A stretch of 10,931 nucleotides of DNA from contig USEH01000058.1 in the NCBI GenBank assembly GCA_900553675.1, positions 1 to 10,931 on the forward strand, in the 5' to 3' direction. Position numbers and translations under genes: made by a program. Shown piece by piece: positions 1 to 8,186 of this stretch. Every line of letters starts with the position of its first letter. Within the stretch, counting starts at the first letter, position 1. Below the pieces are notes generated by a model. That model did no database searches. It saw nothing but the letters and a program-made list of their open reading frames with translations, and was not told where the DNA came from. The stretch comes from an uncultured Ruminococcus sp. GTDB taxonomy: Bacteria > Bacillota > Clostridia > Oscillospirales > Ruminococcaceae.

Positions 1-19
1 GAAGCCGCTGCTAAAATTC

Positions 20-34
20 GTCGGCGAAGCCGAC
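20..34. repeat. GC-rich palindrome, REP-like
   Basis: A perfect 6-bp inverted repeat, GTCGGC and GCCGAC, flanks a three-base loop GAA. It lies in sequence with no credible gene. The core CGGCGAA-GCCG is shared with the palindrome at 71-86, and a pyrimidine-rich stretch (40-67) separates the two. That arrangement resembles paired repetitive extragenic palindromes, but a repeat family cannot be shown from one locus. It is not followed by a T-run on the + strand, so I do not call it a terminator. Confidence 0.5.
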
Positions 35-70
35 ACCGCCACTTTTCTCTTTTCTCTCATCTCTCTTAAC

Positions 71-86
71 TGCGGCGAAAGCCGCA
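71..86. repeat. GC-rich palindrome with GAAA loop
   Basis: A perfect 6-bp inverted repeat, TGCGGC and GCCGCA, encloses GAAA. As RNA from the + strand this would be a C(GAAA)G hairpin, a stable GNRA-type loop. The sequence after it (ACAATTTG) is too poor in T for a normal intrinsic terminator, though a weak one for an upstream gene outside the window cannot be excluded. Its core resembles the palindrome at 20-34, so both may be copies of one dispersed intergenic repeat. Confidence 0.5.
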
Positions 87-166
87 ACAATTTGCCCAGT
101 TTACAGCCGAAATCTCCCCTATATTTGTAATAGTATACGAAAATGCAATCAAGCGCCGCTCCTCCC

Positions 167-203
167 TTGACATATTGACAAAATTGGTGTAAACTTTTAC
201 TTT
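167..203 (+). promoter_or_regulatory. Probable rpoB promoter region with tandem -35 boxes
   Basis: Two perfect TTGACA hexamers lie at 167-172 and 175-180. With 17-bp spacers they point to -10 candidates TAAACT (190-195, four of six consensus bases) and TACTTT (198-203, three of six). Another AT-rich candidate, TATCATAAT at 205-213, is too far from either hexamer for a normal spacer. The perfect -35 boxes and their position about 230 bases before rpoB make this the best promoter here. Which -10 is used cannot be decided by eye, and two overlapping promoters are possible. rpoB may also be read from genes upstream of the window. Confidence 0.6.
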
Positions 204-249
204 GTATCATAATGGCAAAGAAGACGCCTAAATGAATTTTGCTGGTATC

Positions 250-335
250 CCAAAAAAATGTTTAACGAACTTTTTCAACATTTTTGGCGTGTGTATGTTG
301 ATATTCAACAAAAGCAGCTGAAAATCGGGATTTTC
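250..335 (+). promoter_or_regulatory. rpoB leader with three small stem-loops
   Basis: The leader between the promoter and rpoB can fold into three successive hairpins. The first pairs AAAAATGTT (254-262) with AACATTTTT (277-285), extended by CC/GG (250-251 with 286-287) across a two-base bulge. The second is TGTTGA-TAT-TCAACA (296-310). The third is GAAAAT-CGGG-ATTTTC (320-335). All are AT-rich and modest in strength, and none is followed by a terminator-like T-run. The pairing is seen in the sequence. A regulatory role is inference, and AT-rich DNA yields some such pairings by chance. Confidence 0.3.
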
Positions 336-394
336 TAGGGAAATCGGCGATAGTTTGTGCGAAATTTTTGCATTATTTCATGAAAAATAAATAT

Positions 395-400
395 GAGGAG
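395..400 (+). promoter_or_regulatory. Ribosome binding site fixing the rpoB GTG start
   Basis: GAGGAG ends nine bases before the GTG at 410. An in-frame TAA at 404-406 rules out any start further upstream, so this site and the GTG define the start of rpoB. Confidence 0.85.
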
Positions 401-409
401 TGATAAGTA

Positions 410-3400
410 GTGGTCAATGTCAAGGATGTGCAGCTTGGTAAAAACGTTGTCCGCAAGAGCTTCGCGAAAATAGACGAAGTTCTTGAAATGCCCAATCTTA
501 TCGACATCCAGAAATCATCCTATAAGTGGTTTTTGGAGCAGGGTTTAAAAGAAGTCTTTGAGGATATGTCAGCCATCAAGGACTACAACGAAACCTTGGA
601 GCTGAGCTTTATTGACTACCGGCTCGACAAGGAACCCAAGTATACTATTGCGGAATGTAAGGAGAGGGACACAACCTACGCTGCCCCGCTCAGAGTTACC
701 GCAAGACTTCATAACCTTGAAACCGGTGAAATCAAGGACAGTGAAGTTTATATGGGCGATTTCCCGCTGATGACGCCTTACGGCACCTTTGTCATCAACG
801 GCGCCGAGCGAGTTATAGTTTCCCAGCTGGTTCGTTCTCCCGGCGTTTATTACGCTGTTGAGAAGGACAAGGTAGGAAAGGATCTTTTCAGCTCGACGGT
901 TATACCCAACAGAGGCGCATGGCTGGAATACGAAATGGACTCCAACGATGTTGTTTACGTCCGTATCGATAAGAACAGAAAGATTCCTATTACCACCTTT
1001 ATCCGTGCCATCGGAATAGGCACCAACGCCGAAATCGAGGAGTACTTCAACCACGACCCTCGTCTTGCGGCTACAATACTTCAGAAGGACTCCACCACCA
1101 CCACCGAGGAGGGTCTTATTGAAGTTTATAAAAAGCTCCGTCCCGGCGAGCCTCCGACGGTTGACAGCGCTATCACTCATATAAATAATCTCTTCTTCGA
1201 CGCAAGAAGATACGATTTGTGTCGTTTCGGACGGTATAAGTATAACAAAAAGCTGGGCGTAGCCTCCAGAATAAAGGGCTTCACCCTTTCAAGACCGGTT
1301 GCCAACCCCCTTACCGGCGAGATAATTGCCGACGCAGGCGACTTTGTGAGCCAAGAGCTTGCAAATGAAATCGAGTCCGCGGGCGTTACCGAGGTCTACA
1401 TCTCCGTCGAAAAGAGAGAGACCATAACCAGCCAGACCGGCGAGGTCACCCATAAGGTCGAAAATGTCGAGGTCAAGGTTATCGGCAACGGCATGGTTGA
1501 TATTGACAAGTTTGTCTCCTTTGATGCCAAGGCTTTGGGCGTAAACGAAAAGGTTTCCTTCAAGGTCCTGCGCGAGATTTTAGAGAACGCTCAGAGCGAG
1601 GATGAAATCGCCGAGCAGATAAAGGCAAGACTCGACGAGCTTATTCCCAAGCATATAGTTTTAGAGGATATGATTGCCACCATCAGCTACTTCCTCAATC
1701 TCTGCGAGGGCGTCGGAAACGTCGACGATATCGACCATTTAGGCAACAGAAGAATCCGCTGCGTTGGCGAGCTTTTGCAGAACCAGTTCAGAATAGGCTT
1801 TTCAAGAATGGAAAGGGTCATCCGCGAAAGAATGAACATACAGTCGCAGGATATCGAAATAGTCACCCCGACCGCACTTATAAATATCAGACCCATCACC
1901 GCGGCAATCAAGGAGTTCTTCGGCTCCTCACCGCTGTCGCAGTTTATGGATCAGACCAACCCCCTTGCCGAGCTTACCCATAAGAGAAGGCTTTCCGCCC
2001 TCGGTCCCGGCGGTCTCTCGCGTGACAGAGCGGGCTTTGAGGTGCGCGACGTTCACTATTCCCACTACGGCAGAATGTGCCCGATAGAGACCCCAGAAGG
2101 ACCTAACATCGGACTTATATCCTATCTTGCGTCATACGCAAAAATAAACGAATACGGCTTTATCGAGGCTCCCTACAGAAAGGTCGATAAGGCAACCGGC
2201 GTTGTCACCGACGAGGTTGTTTACATGACTGCCGACGTCGAGGATAACTACATGGTAGCTCAGGCAAACGAGCCTTTGACCGAGGACAATAAGTTTGCGC
2301 GTGCAAAGGTAAACGGCAGATACCGCGATCAGATCATGGAAATCGACCGCGAGAATATCGACTTTATGGATGTATCGCCCAAGATGGTAGTATCCGTTGC
2401 AACGGCGATGATACCCTTCCTTGAAAACGACGACGCTAACCGTGCTCTGATGGGCGCTAACATGCAGCGTCAGGCAGTTCCGCTGCTGATGACCGAAAAC
2501 CCGATCGTCGGCACAGGTATGGAATATAAGGCGTGCGTTGACTCCGGCGTTGCCGTAGTCTGCGAAAACCCGGGCGTTGTCGAAAGGGTTGACGCTTCGC
2601 AGATAGTTGTAAGAGAGGATTCCGGCGAGCATAGGATCTACAATCTTACCAAGTTCAAGCGTTCCAACTCCGGAACCTGCACCAACCAGCGCCCGATTGT
2701 TGCAAAGGGCGAACGCGTTGAGCGCAATCAGGTTATAGGAGACGGTCCCGCAACCTGCAACGGCGAAATCTCGCTGGGCAAGAACGCCCTCATCGGCTTT
2801 ATGACATGGGAGGGCTACAACTACGAGGACGCTGTTCTCTTAAACGAAAAGTTAGTAAGAAACGACACCTACACCTCCATCCATATCGAGGAATACGAGA
2901 TCGAGTGCCGCGACACCAAGCTTGGTCCGGAGGAGATCACAAAGGATATCCCCGGCGTAGGCGAAGACGCGCTTAAGGATCTTGACGAAAACGGCATTAT
3001 CAGAATCGGTGCCGAGGTAAGAAGCGGCGATATCCTTGTCGGAAAGGTAACTCCCAAGGGCGAAACCGAGCTTACTGCCGAGGAAAGACTGCTGCGTGCA
3101 ATCTTCGGTGAAAAGGCAAGGGAAGTAAGGGATAACTCCCTGCGCGTTCCCCACGGCGAATCCGGTATTATAATCGACGTCAAGGTGTTCACACCTGAAA
3201 ACTGCGACGAGCTCAGCCCCGGAGTAAATATGCTTGTCCGCTGCTATATCGCGCAGAAGAGAAAGATTTCTGTCGGCGATAAGATGGCGGGTCGTCATGG
3301 AAACAAGGGTGTTGTTTCAAGAATCCTTTCGCAGGAGGATATGCCTTTCTTGGAGGACGGTACTCCTTTGGATATCGTTCTGAACCCTCTGGGCGTTCCT

Positions 3401-4195
3401 TCGCGTATGAATATAGGACAGGTGCTTGAGGTTCACCTTGGCATGGCTGCCAAAAAGCTGGGCTGGAAGATCATGACCCCCGTATTCGACGGCGCACACG
3501 AGGAGGACATAAGAGAATGCTTTAAGCTTGCGGGCATGGCTGAGGATGGCAAAACCACCCTTTACGATGGACGTACCGGCGAACCCTTTGACAACCGCGT
3601 AACCGTTGGCATTATGTATTACCTTAAGCTCCACCACCTGGTTGATGATAAGATCCATGCGCGTTCGGTTGGTCCTTACTCGCTGGTTACCCAGCAGCCC
3701 TTGGGCGGTAAGGCTCAGTTCGGCGGACAGCGTTTCGGTGAAATGGAAGTCTGGGCGCTCGAAGCTTACGGCGCGGCATATACGTTGCAGGAAATCCTCA
3801 CCGTCAAGTCGGACGATACCGTTGGACGTGTAAAGACCTATGAGGCTATTGTAAAGGGTCAGAACGTTCCCAAGGCGGGCGTTCCCGAATCCTTTAAGGT
3901 ACTTGTCAAGGAGCTTCAGTCGCTCACCCTCGACGTCAGAGTTATGGATGAAAACGGCGAAGAAATCGACCTTAAGCAGAACTTTGACGATGATAACGAT
4001 ATCATTCCTCAGCCCGCGGCTGACGAATCGGAGTACGGCATGAGCTATGCGGCAGACGAAGGTCTTGTGGACGATTACACAAGCGATACCGTCTCCGACG
4101 ATTACGACGATTCCGATTACGAATCCGGCATGGACGAAGACGAGATATCGGGCTTCAGCACCAAGGAAGAGGATTCCCCCGAGGACCTTATATAA
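410..4195 (+). CDS. rpoB: DNA-directed RNA polymerase subunit beta
   Basis: This is the beta subunit of bacterial RNA polymerase, which with beta-prime forms the catalytic cleft and binds rifampicin. The 1261-residue product contains the rifampicin region (about 503-535, with FMDQTNPL and [12 protein letters not shown]), [10 protein letters not shown] (560-569), EGYNYEDA (801-808), [12 protein letters not shown] (956-967) and the C-terminal [20 protein letters not shown] (1099-1118). The classical resistance positions equivalent to E. coli D516, H526 and S531 are unaltered (D514, H524, S529). It lacks the large insertions of proteobacterial beta. It is somewhat longer than B. subtilis RpoB because of an acidic tail: 27 of the last 71 residues are Asp or Glu, with one Lys. 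The start is GTG behind GAGGAG. rpoC follows after 38 bases without a terminator, so the two are co-transcribed. Identification is certain. Confidence 0.99.
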   Translation: MVNVKDVQLGKNVVRKSFAKIDEVLEMPNLIDIQKSSYKWFLEQGLKEVFEDMSAIKDYNETLELSFIDYRLDKEPKYTIAECKERDTTYAAPLRVTARLHNLETGEIKDSEVYMGDFPLMTPYGTFVINGAERVIVSQLVRSPGVYYAVEKDKVGKDLFSSTVIPNRGAWLEYEMDSNDVVYVRIDKNRKIPITTFIRAIGIGTNAEIEEYFNHDPRLAATILQKDSTTTTEEGLIEVYKKLRPGEPPTVDSAITHINNLFFDARRYDLCRFGRYKYNKKLGVASRIKGFTLSRPVANPLTGEIIADAGDFVSQELANEIESAGVTEVYISVEKRETITSQTGEVTHKVENVEVKVIGNGMVDIDKFVSFDAKALGVNEKVSFKVLREILENAQSEDEIAEQIKARLDELIPKHIVLEDMIATISYFLNLCEGVGNVDDIDHLGNRRIRCVGELLQNQFRIGFSRMERVIRERMNIQSQDIEIVTPTALINIRPITAAIKEFFGSSPLSQFMDQTNPLAELTHKRRLSALGPGGLSRDRAGFEVRDVHYSHYGRMCPIETPEGPNIGLISYLASYAKINEYGFIEAPYRKVDKATGVVTDEVVYMTADVEDNYMVAQANEPLTEDNKFARAKVNGRYRDQIMEIDRENIDFMDVSPKMVVSVATAMIPFLENDDANRALMGANMQRQAVPLLMTENPIVGTGMEYKACVDSGVAVVCENPGVVERVDASQIVVREDSGEHRIYNLTKFKRSNSGTCTNQRPIVAKGERVERNQVIGDGPATCNGEISLGKNALIGFMTWEGYNYEDAVLLNEKLVRNDTYTSIHIEEYEIECRDTKLGPEEITKDIPGVGEDALKDLDENGIIRIGAEVRSGDILVGKVTPKGETELTAEERLLRAIFGEKAREVRDNSLRVPHGESGIIIDVKVFTPENCDELSPGVNMLVRCYIAQKRKISVGDKMAGRHGNKGVVSRILSQEDMPFLEDGTPLDIVLNPLGVPSRMNIGQVLEVHLGMAAKKLGWKIMTPVFDGAHEEDIRECFKLAGMAEDGKTTLYDGRTGEPFDNRVTVGIMYYLKLHHLVDDKIHARSVGPYSLVTQQPLGGKAQFGGQRFGEMEVWALEAYGAAYTLQEILTVKSDDTVGRVKTYEAIVKGQNVPKAGVPESFKVLVKELQSLTLDVRVMDENGEEIDLKQNFDDDNDIIPQPAADESEYGMSYAADEGLVDDYTSDTVSDDYDDSDYESGMDEDEISGFSTKEEDSPEDLI

Positions 4196-4218
4196 ATAAG
4201 GCGCAACGATTAAAGGAA

Positions 4219-4224
4219 AGAGGG
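4219..4224 (+). promoter_or_regulatory. Ribosome binding site fixing the rpoC TTG start
   Basis: The purine-rich stretch at 4212-4224 ends in AGAGGG, nine bases before TTG at 4234. An in-frame TAA at 4228-4230 excludes an upstream start. The conserved beta-prime N-terminus ([18 protein letters not shown]) begins two codons after the TTG, so no downstream start fits. Confidence 0.8.
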
Positions 4225-4233
4225 TTTTAAACT

Positions 4234-7200
4234 TTGGATTTCAATGTTTTTGATTCAATAAAAATCGGTCTTGCATCGCCCGAACAGATAAGAAGCTGGT
4301 CGCACGGCGTTGTTGAAAAGCCTGAAACCATAAACTACCGCACCCAGAAGCCGGAAAGAGACGGTTTGTTCTGCGAAAGAATCTTCGGTCCAACCAAGGA
4401 CTGGGAATGTCACTGCGGAAAATACAAGAAGATACGCTTTAAAGGCAAGGTCTGCGAGCGCTGCGGCGTTGAGGTTACCCGCGCCAAGGTAAGACGTGAA
4501 AGAATGGGACATATCGAGCTTGCCGCTCCCGTATCCCATATATGGTACTTTAAGGGCACACCTTCAAGAATCGGTCAGATGCTTGAAATATCCCAAAAGC
4601 GCCTTGAAGAAGTGCTTTACTTCACCAAGTATATAGTAACCGACCCCGGCGACACCAGCCTTGAAAAGAAGCAGATACTCACCGAAAAGGAGTATCAGGA
4701 CGCAAGAGAGCGCTTTGAGGATAAATTCAAGGCGGGCATGGGTGCCGAATCCATTAAGGTTCTGCTTGAAGAAATCGACGTTGAGGCTTTGGCAAACGAG
4801 CTTAAAGCCGAGCTTAAGGACTTACCTGCCGGTCAGAAGAGATTAAAGCTTTTAAAGAGACTTGAAATAGTAGAAGCCTTCAGAGTTTCCGGCAACAGAC
4901 CCGAATGGATGATTTTAGACGTTGTTCCGGTAATTCCGCCCGAGCTTCGACCCATGGTTCCGCTGGACGGCGGCAGATACGCCACCAGCGACCTTAACGA
5001 CCTTTACAGAAGGGTAATAAACAGAAACAACCGCTTGAAGAGGATGTTAGATCTTGAAGCTCCCGACATCATCGTAAGAAACGAAAAGAGAATGCTTCAG
5101 GAAGCTGTTGACGCGCTTATAGACAACGGTCGTCATGGCAGACCGGTAACAGGTCCCAACAACCGCGCCTTTAAGTCCCTTTCGGATATGTTAAAGGGTA
5201 AGCAGGGAAGATTCCGCCAGAACCTTTTAGGTAAGCGTGTTGACTATTCCGGACGTTCGGTTATCGTTGTAGGTCCCGAGCTTAAGATGTATCAGTGCGG
5301 TCTTCCCAAGGAGATGGCATTAGAGCTTTTCAAGCCGTTCGTTATGAAGAGATTGGTAGACACCAACCCTCAGATAAACATCAAGTCCGCAAGAAAGATG
5401 GTTGAAAGAGGTAAGGACGAGGTCTGGGACGCTTTGGAGAATGTAATTCAGGGTCACCCTGTGCTTTTAAACCGTGCGCCTACGCTTCACCGCTTGGGTA
5501 TTCAGGCGTTCGAGCCGGTACTTGTCGAGGGCAGAGCATTAAAGCTCCATCCGCTCGCCTGCACGGCGTATAACGCCGACTTCGACGGCGACCAGATGTC
5601 AGTTCACGTTCCGCTGAGCGTTGAGGCTCAGGCGGAAGCAAGATTCTTGATGCTTGCTGCCAACAACCTGTTAAAGCCTGCCGACGGCAAGCCGGTTACC
5701 GTTCCTACTCAGGATATGGTTCTGGGTTCCTACTACCTGACCCTTGAAAAAGACGGCGAAAAGGGCGAGGGCAAGATCTTCCGCGACGTTAACGAGGCTA
5801 TGATGGCTTATCAGGCGGGGGTTGTATCGCTTCAGGCAAAGGTTAAGGTAAGAGTTACCCGCACCGCAGGGGACAGGCAGGTGTCAAAGATAATAGATGC
5901 CACCGTCGGAAGACTTATATTCAACGAAAACATCCCTCAGGATTTAGGATATGTTGACAGAACCGATTCCTCCAAGCAGTTCGACCTTGAAATCGGCTTC
6001 CTTGTCAAGAAAAAGCAGCTGGGCGATATCATTGAAAGATGTATCCGCAAGCACGGCACCACCAAAACCAGCGAGGTTCTGGACAGCATAAAGGCACTGG
6101 GCTTTAAGTACTCCACCAAGGCGGCTATCACAGTTGCCGTCTGCGACGCTGTTGTTCCTCCGGCAAAGAAGGATATCCTTGCAAACGCCGACAAGCTGGT
6201 TGACAAGGTTGATAAGCAGTATAAGAGAGGACTTATCTCACGTGAGGGCAAGTCTAAGAAGTTCATCGAAATCTGGACTAAGGCAACCGACGACGTTACC
6301 GCAGCATTGCAGGCAAACCTTGATAAATACAACCCGATTTACATGATGTCCGACTCGGGCGCGCGTGGTTCTATCGCTCAGATAAGACAGCTTGCCGGAA
6401 TGAGAGGACTTATTGCAAACACCTCGGGCGCGACAATCGAAATGCCCATCAGAGCCAACTATCGTGAAGGCTTGAACATTCTGGAATACTTCATTTCTTC
6501 CAGAGGTGCGCGTAAGGGTCTTACCGATACCGCTCTGCGTACCGCCGACTCGGGATATCTTACAAGACGACTTGTCGATGTTTCGCAGGATGTAATCATC
6601 ACCGAGGACGACTGCGGCACTCACGAGGGTATAGAAGTGTTCGAGATCAAGAACGGCAACGAAATGATCGAGCCGTTCGCTGAAAGACTTGTCGGCAGAT
6701 TTTTGGTTGAGGACCTTAAAAATCCCAAGACCGGCGAGGTTATAATGTCTTCTAACAAGCTTATGACCCCTGCCGACGCCAAGAAAGTAATCGACGCTCT
6801 TGAAGCCGAGGGCAGAACAAGCATAGAAATCCGCTCGGTACTGGGCTGCAAATCCAAGCGCGGCGTTTGCGCAAAGTGCTACGGTATGGATCTGGCACAC
6901 TCCACCATTGTTTCTGTCGGTGAAGCTGTCGGAATCATCGCGGCGCAGTCCATTGGTGAACCCGGTACTCAGCTTACCATGAGAACCTTCCACACCGGTG
7001 GTGTTGCATCGGCTGAGGATATCACTCAGGGTCTTCCCAGAGTTGAAGAGCTGTTTGAATCCAGAAAGCCCAAGGGCGCGGCTATCCTTACAAGGATCGA
7101 CGGCGTTATAAGCATAGAGGAAATCAAAAAGTCGAGGGTAATAGTAGTCACCAACACCGAAACCGGCGAGGTTGAGCAGTATGCTATTCCGTGGGACTAC

Positions 7201-7818
7201 CGAATCAAGGTAAAGCCCGGAGACGAGGTTAAGGCGGGCGACGAGCTTACAGCAGGCTCAAAGAACCCCGCGGATATCCTTGCCATCTTAGGTCCGGAGG
7301 CTGTGAGAAACTACATTATCACCGAGGTACAAAAGGTTTACCGCTTGCAGGGTGTTGACGTTAACGACAAGCACATCGAGGTTATAACCCGCCAGATGCT
7401 CCGCAAGGTAAAGATTGAGGATTCCGGTTCGAGCTACCTCCTGCCCGGCACTTTGGTTGACAGGCACGAGATTGAAGAGATCAACGCTCAGATTCAGGAG
7501 GAGATCGACGCCGGCGACGAGTCCGCAAGACTTATCGTTACCAGCCCCGTAATTCAGGGTATTACAAAGGCATCCTCCAGCTCGGAAAGCTTCCTTTCCG
7601 CTGCTTCCTTCCAGGAGACCACTCGTGCTCTTACCGACGCTGCCATAAAGGGCAAGACCGACCATCTGCTGGGTCTTAAGGAGAACGTTATCATAGGCAA
7701 GCTTCTGCCCGCAGGTACCGGTATGCAGGTATACAACAACGCCGAGGTCGTTAAGAACGAAGCGTATGTCGAGCGCGCGGCGCAGTCGCACGAGGCTCCG
7801 CAGGAGATTAACGGATAA
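4234..7818 (+). CDS. rpoC: DNA-directed RNA polymerase subunit beta-prime
   Basis: This is the largest polymerase subunit, carrying the active-site magnesium ligands. In the 1194-residue product, the N-terminal zinc site is C59, C61, C74 and C77. The universal NADFDGDQM motif is at 447-455, with catalytic aspartates D449, D451 and D453. The bridge helix region is around 708-732 (SGARGS through [11 protein letters not shown]). The second zinc site is C794, C862, C869 and C872. The trigger-loop start MRTFHTGG is at 916-923. Length is normal for a Firmicutes beta-prime, which lacks the large insertions seen in proteobacteria and cyanobacteria. It starts at TTG, an unusual but forced choice because a stop lies two codons upstream. 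It is translated from the rpoB transcript, which ends at the terminator just downstream. All key residues are present and identification is certain. Confidence 0.99.
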   Translation: MDFNVFDSIKIGLASPEQIRSWSHGVVEKPETINYRTQKPERDGLFCERIFGPTKDWECHCGKYKKIRFKGKVCERCGVEVTRAKVRRERMGHIELAAPVSHIWYFKGTPSRIGQMLEISQKRLEEVLYFTKYIVTDPGDTSLEKKQILTEKEYQDARERFEDKFKAGMGAESIKVLLEEIDVEALANELKAELKDLPAGQKRLKLLKRLEIVEAFRVSGNRPEWMILDVVPVIPPELRPMVPLDGGRYATSDLNDLYRRVINRNNRLKRMLDLEAPDIIVRNEKRMLQEAVDALIDNGRHGRPVTGPNNRAFKSLSDMLKGKQGRFRQNLLGKRVDYSGRSVIVVGPELKMYQCGLPKEMALELFKPFVMKRLVDTNPQINIKSARKMVERGKDEVWDALENVIQGHPVLLNRAPTLHRLGIQAFEPVLVEGRALKLHPLACTAYNADFDGDQMSVHVPLSVEAQAEARFLMLAANNLLKPADGKPVTVPTQDMVLGSYYLTLEKDGEKGEGKIFRDVNEAMMAYQAGVVSLQAKVKVRVTRTAGDRQVSKIIDATVGRLIFNENIPQDLGYVDRTDSSKQFDLEIGFLVKKKQLGDIIERCIRKHGTTKTSEVLDSIKALGFKYSTKAAITVAVCDAVVPPAKKDILANADKLVDKVDKQYKRGLISREGKSKKFIEIWTKATDDVTAALQANLDKYNPIYMMSDSGARGSIAQIRQLAGMRGLIANTSGATIEMPIRANYREGLNILEYFISSRGARKGLTDTALRTADSGYLTRRLVDVSQDVIITEDDCGTHEGIEVFEIKNGNEMIEPFAERLVGRFLVEDLKNPKTGEVIMSSNKLMTPADAKKVIDALEAEGRTSIEIRSVLGCKSKRGVCAKCYGMDLAHSTIVSVGEAVGIIAAQSIGEPGTQLTMRTFHTGGVASAEDITQGLPRVEELFESRKPKGAAILTRIDGVISIEEIKKSRVIVVTNTETGEVEQYAIPWDYRIKVKPGDEVKAGDELTAGSKNPADILAILGPEAVRNYIITEVQKVYRLQGVDVNDKHIEVITRQMLRKVKIEDSGSSYLLPGTLVDRHEIEEINAQIQEEIDAGDESARLIVTSPVIQGITKASSSSESFLSAASFQETTRALTDAAIKGKTDHLLGLKENVIIGKLLPAGTGMQVYNNAEVVKNEAYVERAAQSHEAPQEING

Positions 7819-7834
7819 CTGAATATTCAAGAAT

Positions 7835-7879
7835 TAAAGCCATCTCTGATGTAAAATCGGAGGTGGCTTTATATATTTT
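7835..7879 (+). terminator. Intrinsic terminator of the rpoBC operon
   Basis: TAAAGCCATCTCTGAT (7835-7850) pairs along its full length with 7856-7871, giving a 16-bp stem with two G-U wobbles and a five-base loop (GTAAA). A T-rich tract follows (CTTTATATATTTT, ending at 7879). It begins 17 bases after the rpoC stop, the expected place for a Rho-independent terminator, and separates rpoBC from the sulfur operon. Confidence 0.92.
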
Positions 7880-7910
7880 GGCATGGTTTGAACTACTACT
7901 TAGTGCAGTC

Positions 7911-7959
7911 ATGGACGTGCTCCGCACGCCCATAGGGAAACCCCTTACGGTGGTTTCCC
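7911..7959. repeat. Two adjacent palindromes between operons
   Basis: The first palindrome (7911-7933) pairs ATGG with CCAT and CGTGC with GCACG across one A/C mismatch, with a TCC loop. The second (7935-7959) pairs GGGAAACC with GGTTTCCC, and an inner CC/GG pair is possible. They are one base apart and more GC-rich than their surroundings. CTTTTT follows the second stem after a few unpaired bases, so a backup terminator function is possible but not canonical. The rest of 7880-7998 shows no gene or known RNA element. An intergenic repeat unit is my preferred reading. Confidence 0.45.
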
Positions 7960-7998
7960 CAAGCTTTTTATATCTGGCTATTACAAAAAAATTTCATT

Positions 7999-8056
7999 TA
8001 CCTATTGACAAAGTAGGTATTATGTGCTATCATAATACCAACCTAACAAGTAGGTA
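7999..8056. promoter_or_regulatory. Probable Rrf2-type operator: three inverted repeats
   Basis: Three inverted repeats cover the metY promoter. The first, TACCTA-N9-TAGGTA (7999-8019), spans the -35 box. The second, GGTATTATG-N6-CATAATACC (8016-8039), is a perfect 9-bp repeat spanning the -10 box. The third, ACCTA-N5-TAGGT (8041-8055), sits at or just after the expected transcription start. The first and third share arms and an ACAA(A)GTAGGTA right half. The centres are about 18 and 20 bp apart, close to two helical turns. Rrf2-family dimers (IscR, CymR, NsrR) bind inverted repeats at promoters, and an Rrf2 gene ends this operon. The repeats are seen directly; the binding protein is inferred. 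Confidence 0.65.
8005..8033 (+). promoter_or_regulatory. Promoter of the metY-cysK-rrf2 operon
   Basis: A perfect TTGACA (8005-8010) is separated by 17 bp from TATCAT (8028-8033), which is preceded by TG one base away (8025-8026), giving an extended -10. This is a strong housekeeping sigma promoter. Transcription should begin near 8040, leaving about 30 bases before the leader reading frame. Both hexamers lie inside inverted repeats, so a repressor bound there would block polymerase. Confidence 0.85.
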
Positions 8057-8069
8057 ATTGGAGGACATC

Positions 8070-8150
8070 ATGAAAAACTATTTTGAAAAGCTTATAAGAG
8101 AGAATTTCCGCTTCGGACGAATGTGTACGGTTAAGCAGGGTATCAATTAA
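8070..8150 (+). CDS. 26-residue leader peptide, candidate
   Basis: I do not recognise this peptide. It begins with ATG five bases after GGAGG (8060-8064), a better ribosome binding site than that of metY, and ends at TAA 36 bases before metY. The peptide starts MKNYFEKLIRENFRF and is basic (seven Lys/Arg against two Glu). It has no membrane segment or signal peptide. Its only cysteine is codon 19 (TGT, 8124-8126). Position between the operon promoter and metY suggests a regulatory leader rather than a separate function. Cysteine-containing upstream reading frames before sulfur genes are known in mycobacteria, where translation responds to cysteine supply. Sequence similarity to those is not claimed. 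It could instead be a functional small protein or a chance frame, though the ribosome binding site argues against chance. Confidence 0.6.
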   Translation: MKNYFEKLIRENFRFGRMCTVKQGIN

Positions 8151-8179
8151 TCATTATACATTTTAAAACGAAAGGAAAT
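8104..8179 (+). promoter_or_regulatory. Possible pairing of leader ORF with the metY ribosome binding site
   Basis: ATTTCC (8104-8109) inside the leader reading frame is complementary to GGAAAT (8174-8179), part of the metY ribosome binding site. TTCG (8112-8115) is complementary to CGAA (8169-8172). Together they make ten base pairs split by a 2x1 internal loop, closing a loop of about 53 bases. Such a helix would hide the metY site unless a ribosome occupied the leader frame. The complementarity is seen; stability and function are inferred, and the helix is AT-rich. Confidence 0.3.
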
Positions 8180-8186
8180 AACTATC

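Noticed and set aside
1-60. Minus-strand frame from ATG at 60 running off the left edge
   Set aside because: It is only 20 codons within the window, passes through a palindrome, and has only a weak AAGAGAG before it. Repeat-derived open frame is the simpler reading.
2-130. + strand frame open from the left edge to TAA at 128-130, possible end of an upstream gene
   Set aside because: The translation passes through both palindromes and does not resemble the end of L7/L12 or another gene expected before rpoB. No support beyond openness.
6238-6993. 251-codon minus-strand open frame inside rpoC
   Set aside because: It lies wholly opposite conserved rpoC sequence, including the bridge helix and second zinc site. 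Such long antisense frames are common opposite strongly biased codons.
7935-7972. Second intrinsic terminator
   Set aside because: The T-run begins several bases after the stem (CCAAGCTTTTT), so it is not canonical. The strong terminator at 7835-7879 already ends rpoBC. Kept only as a palindrome.
7863-8057. 64-codon open frame on + strand between rpoC and metY
   Set aside because: Its GTG start lies inside the right arm of the rpoC terminator hairpin. It runs through the palindromes and the whole sulfur promoter, and it lacks a ribosome binding site of its own.
7880-8186. SAM riboswitch or T-box upstream of metY
   Set aside because: The promoter is at 8005-8033, leaving no room for an S-box or T-box before 8070. 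No T-box AGGGTGG-type motif or S-box core is visible, and there is no terminator hairpin between the promoter and metY.
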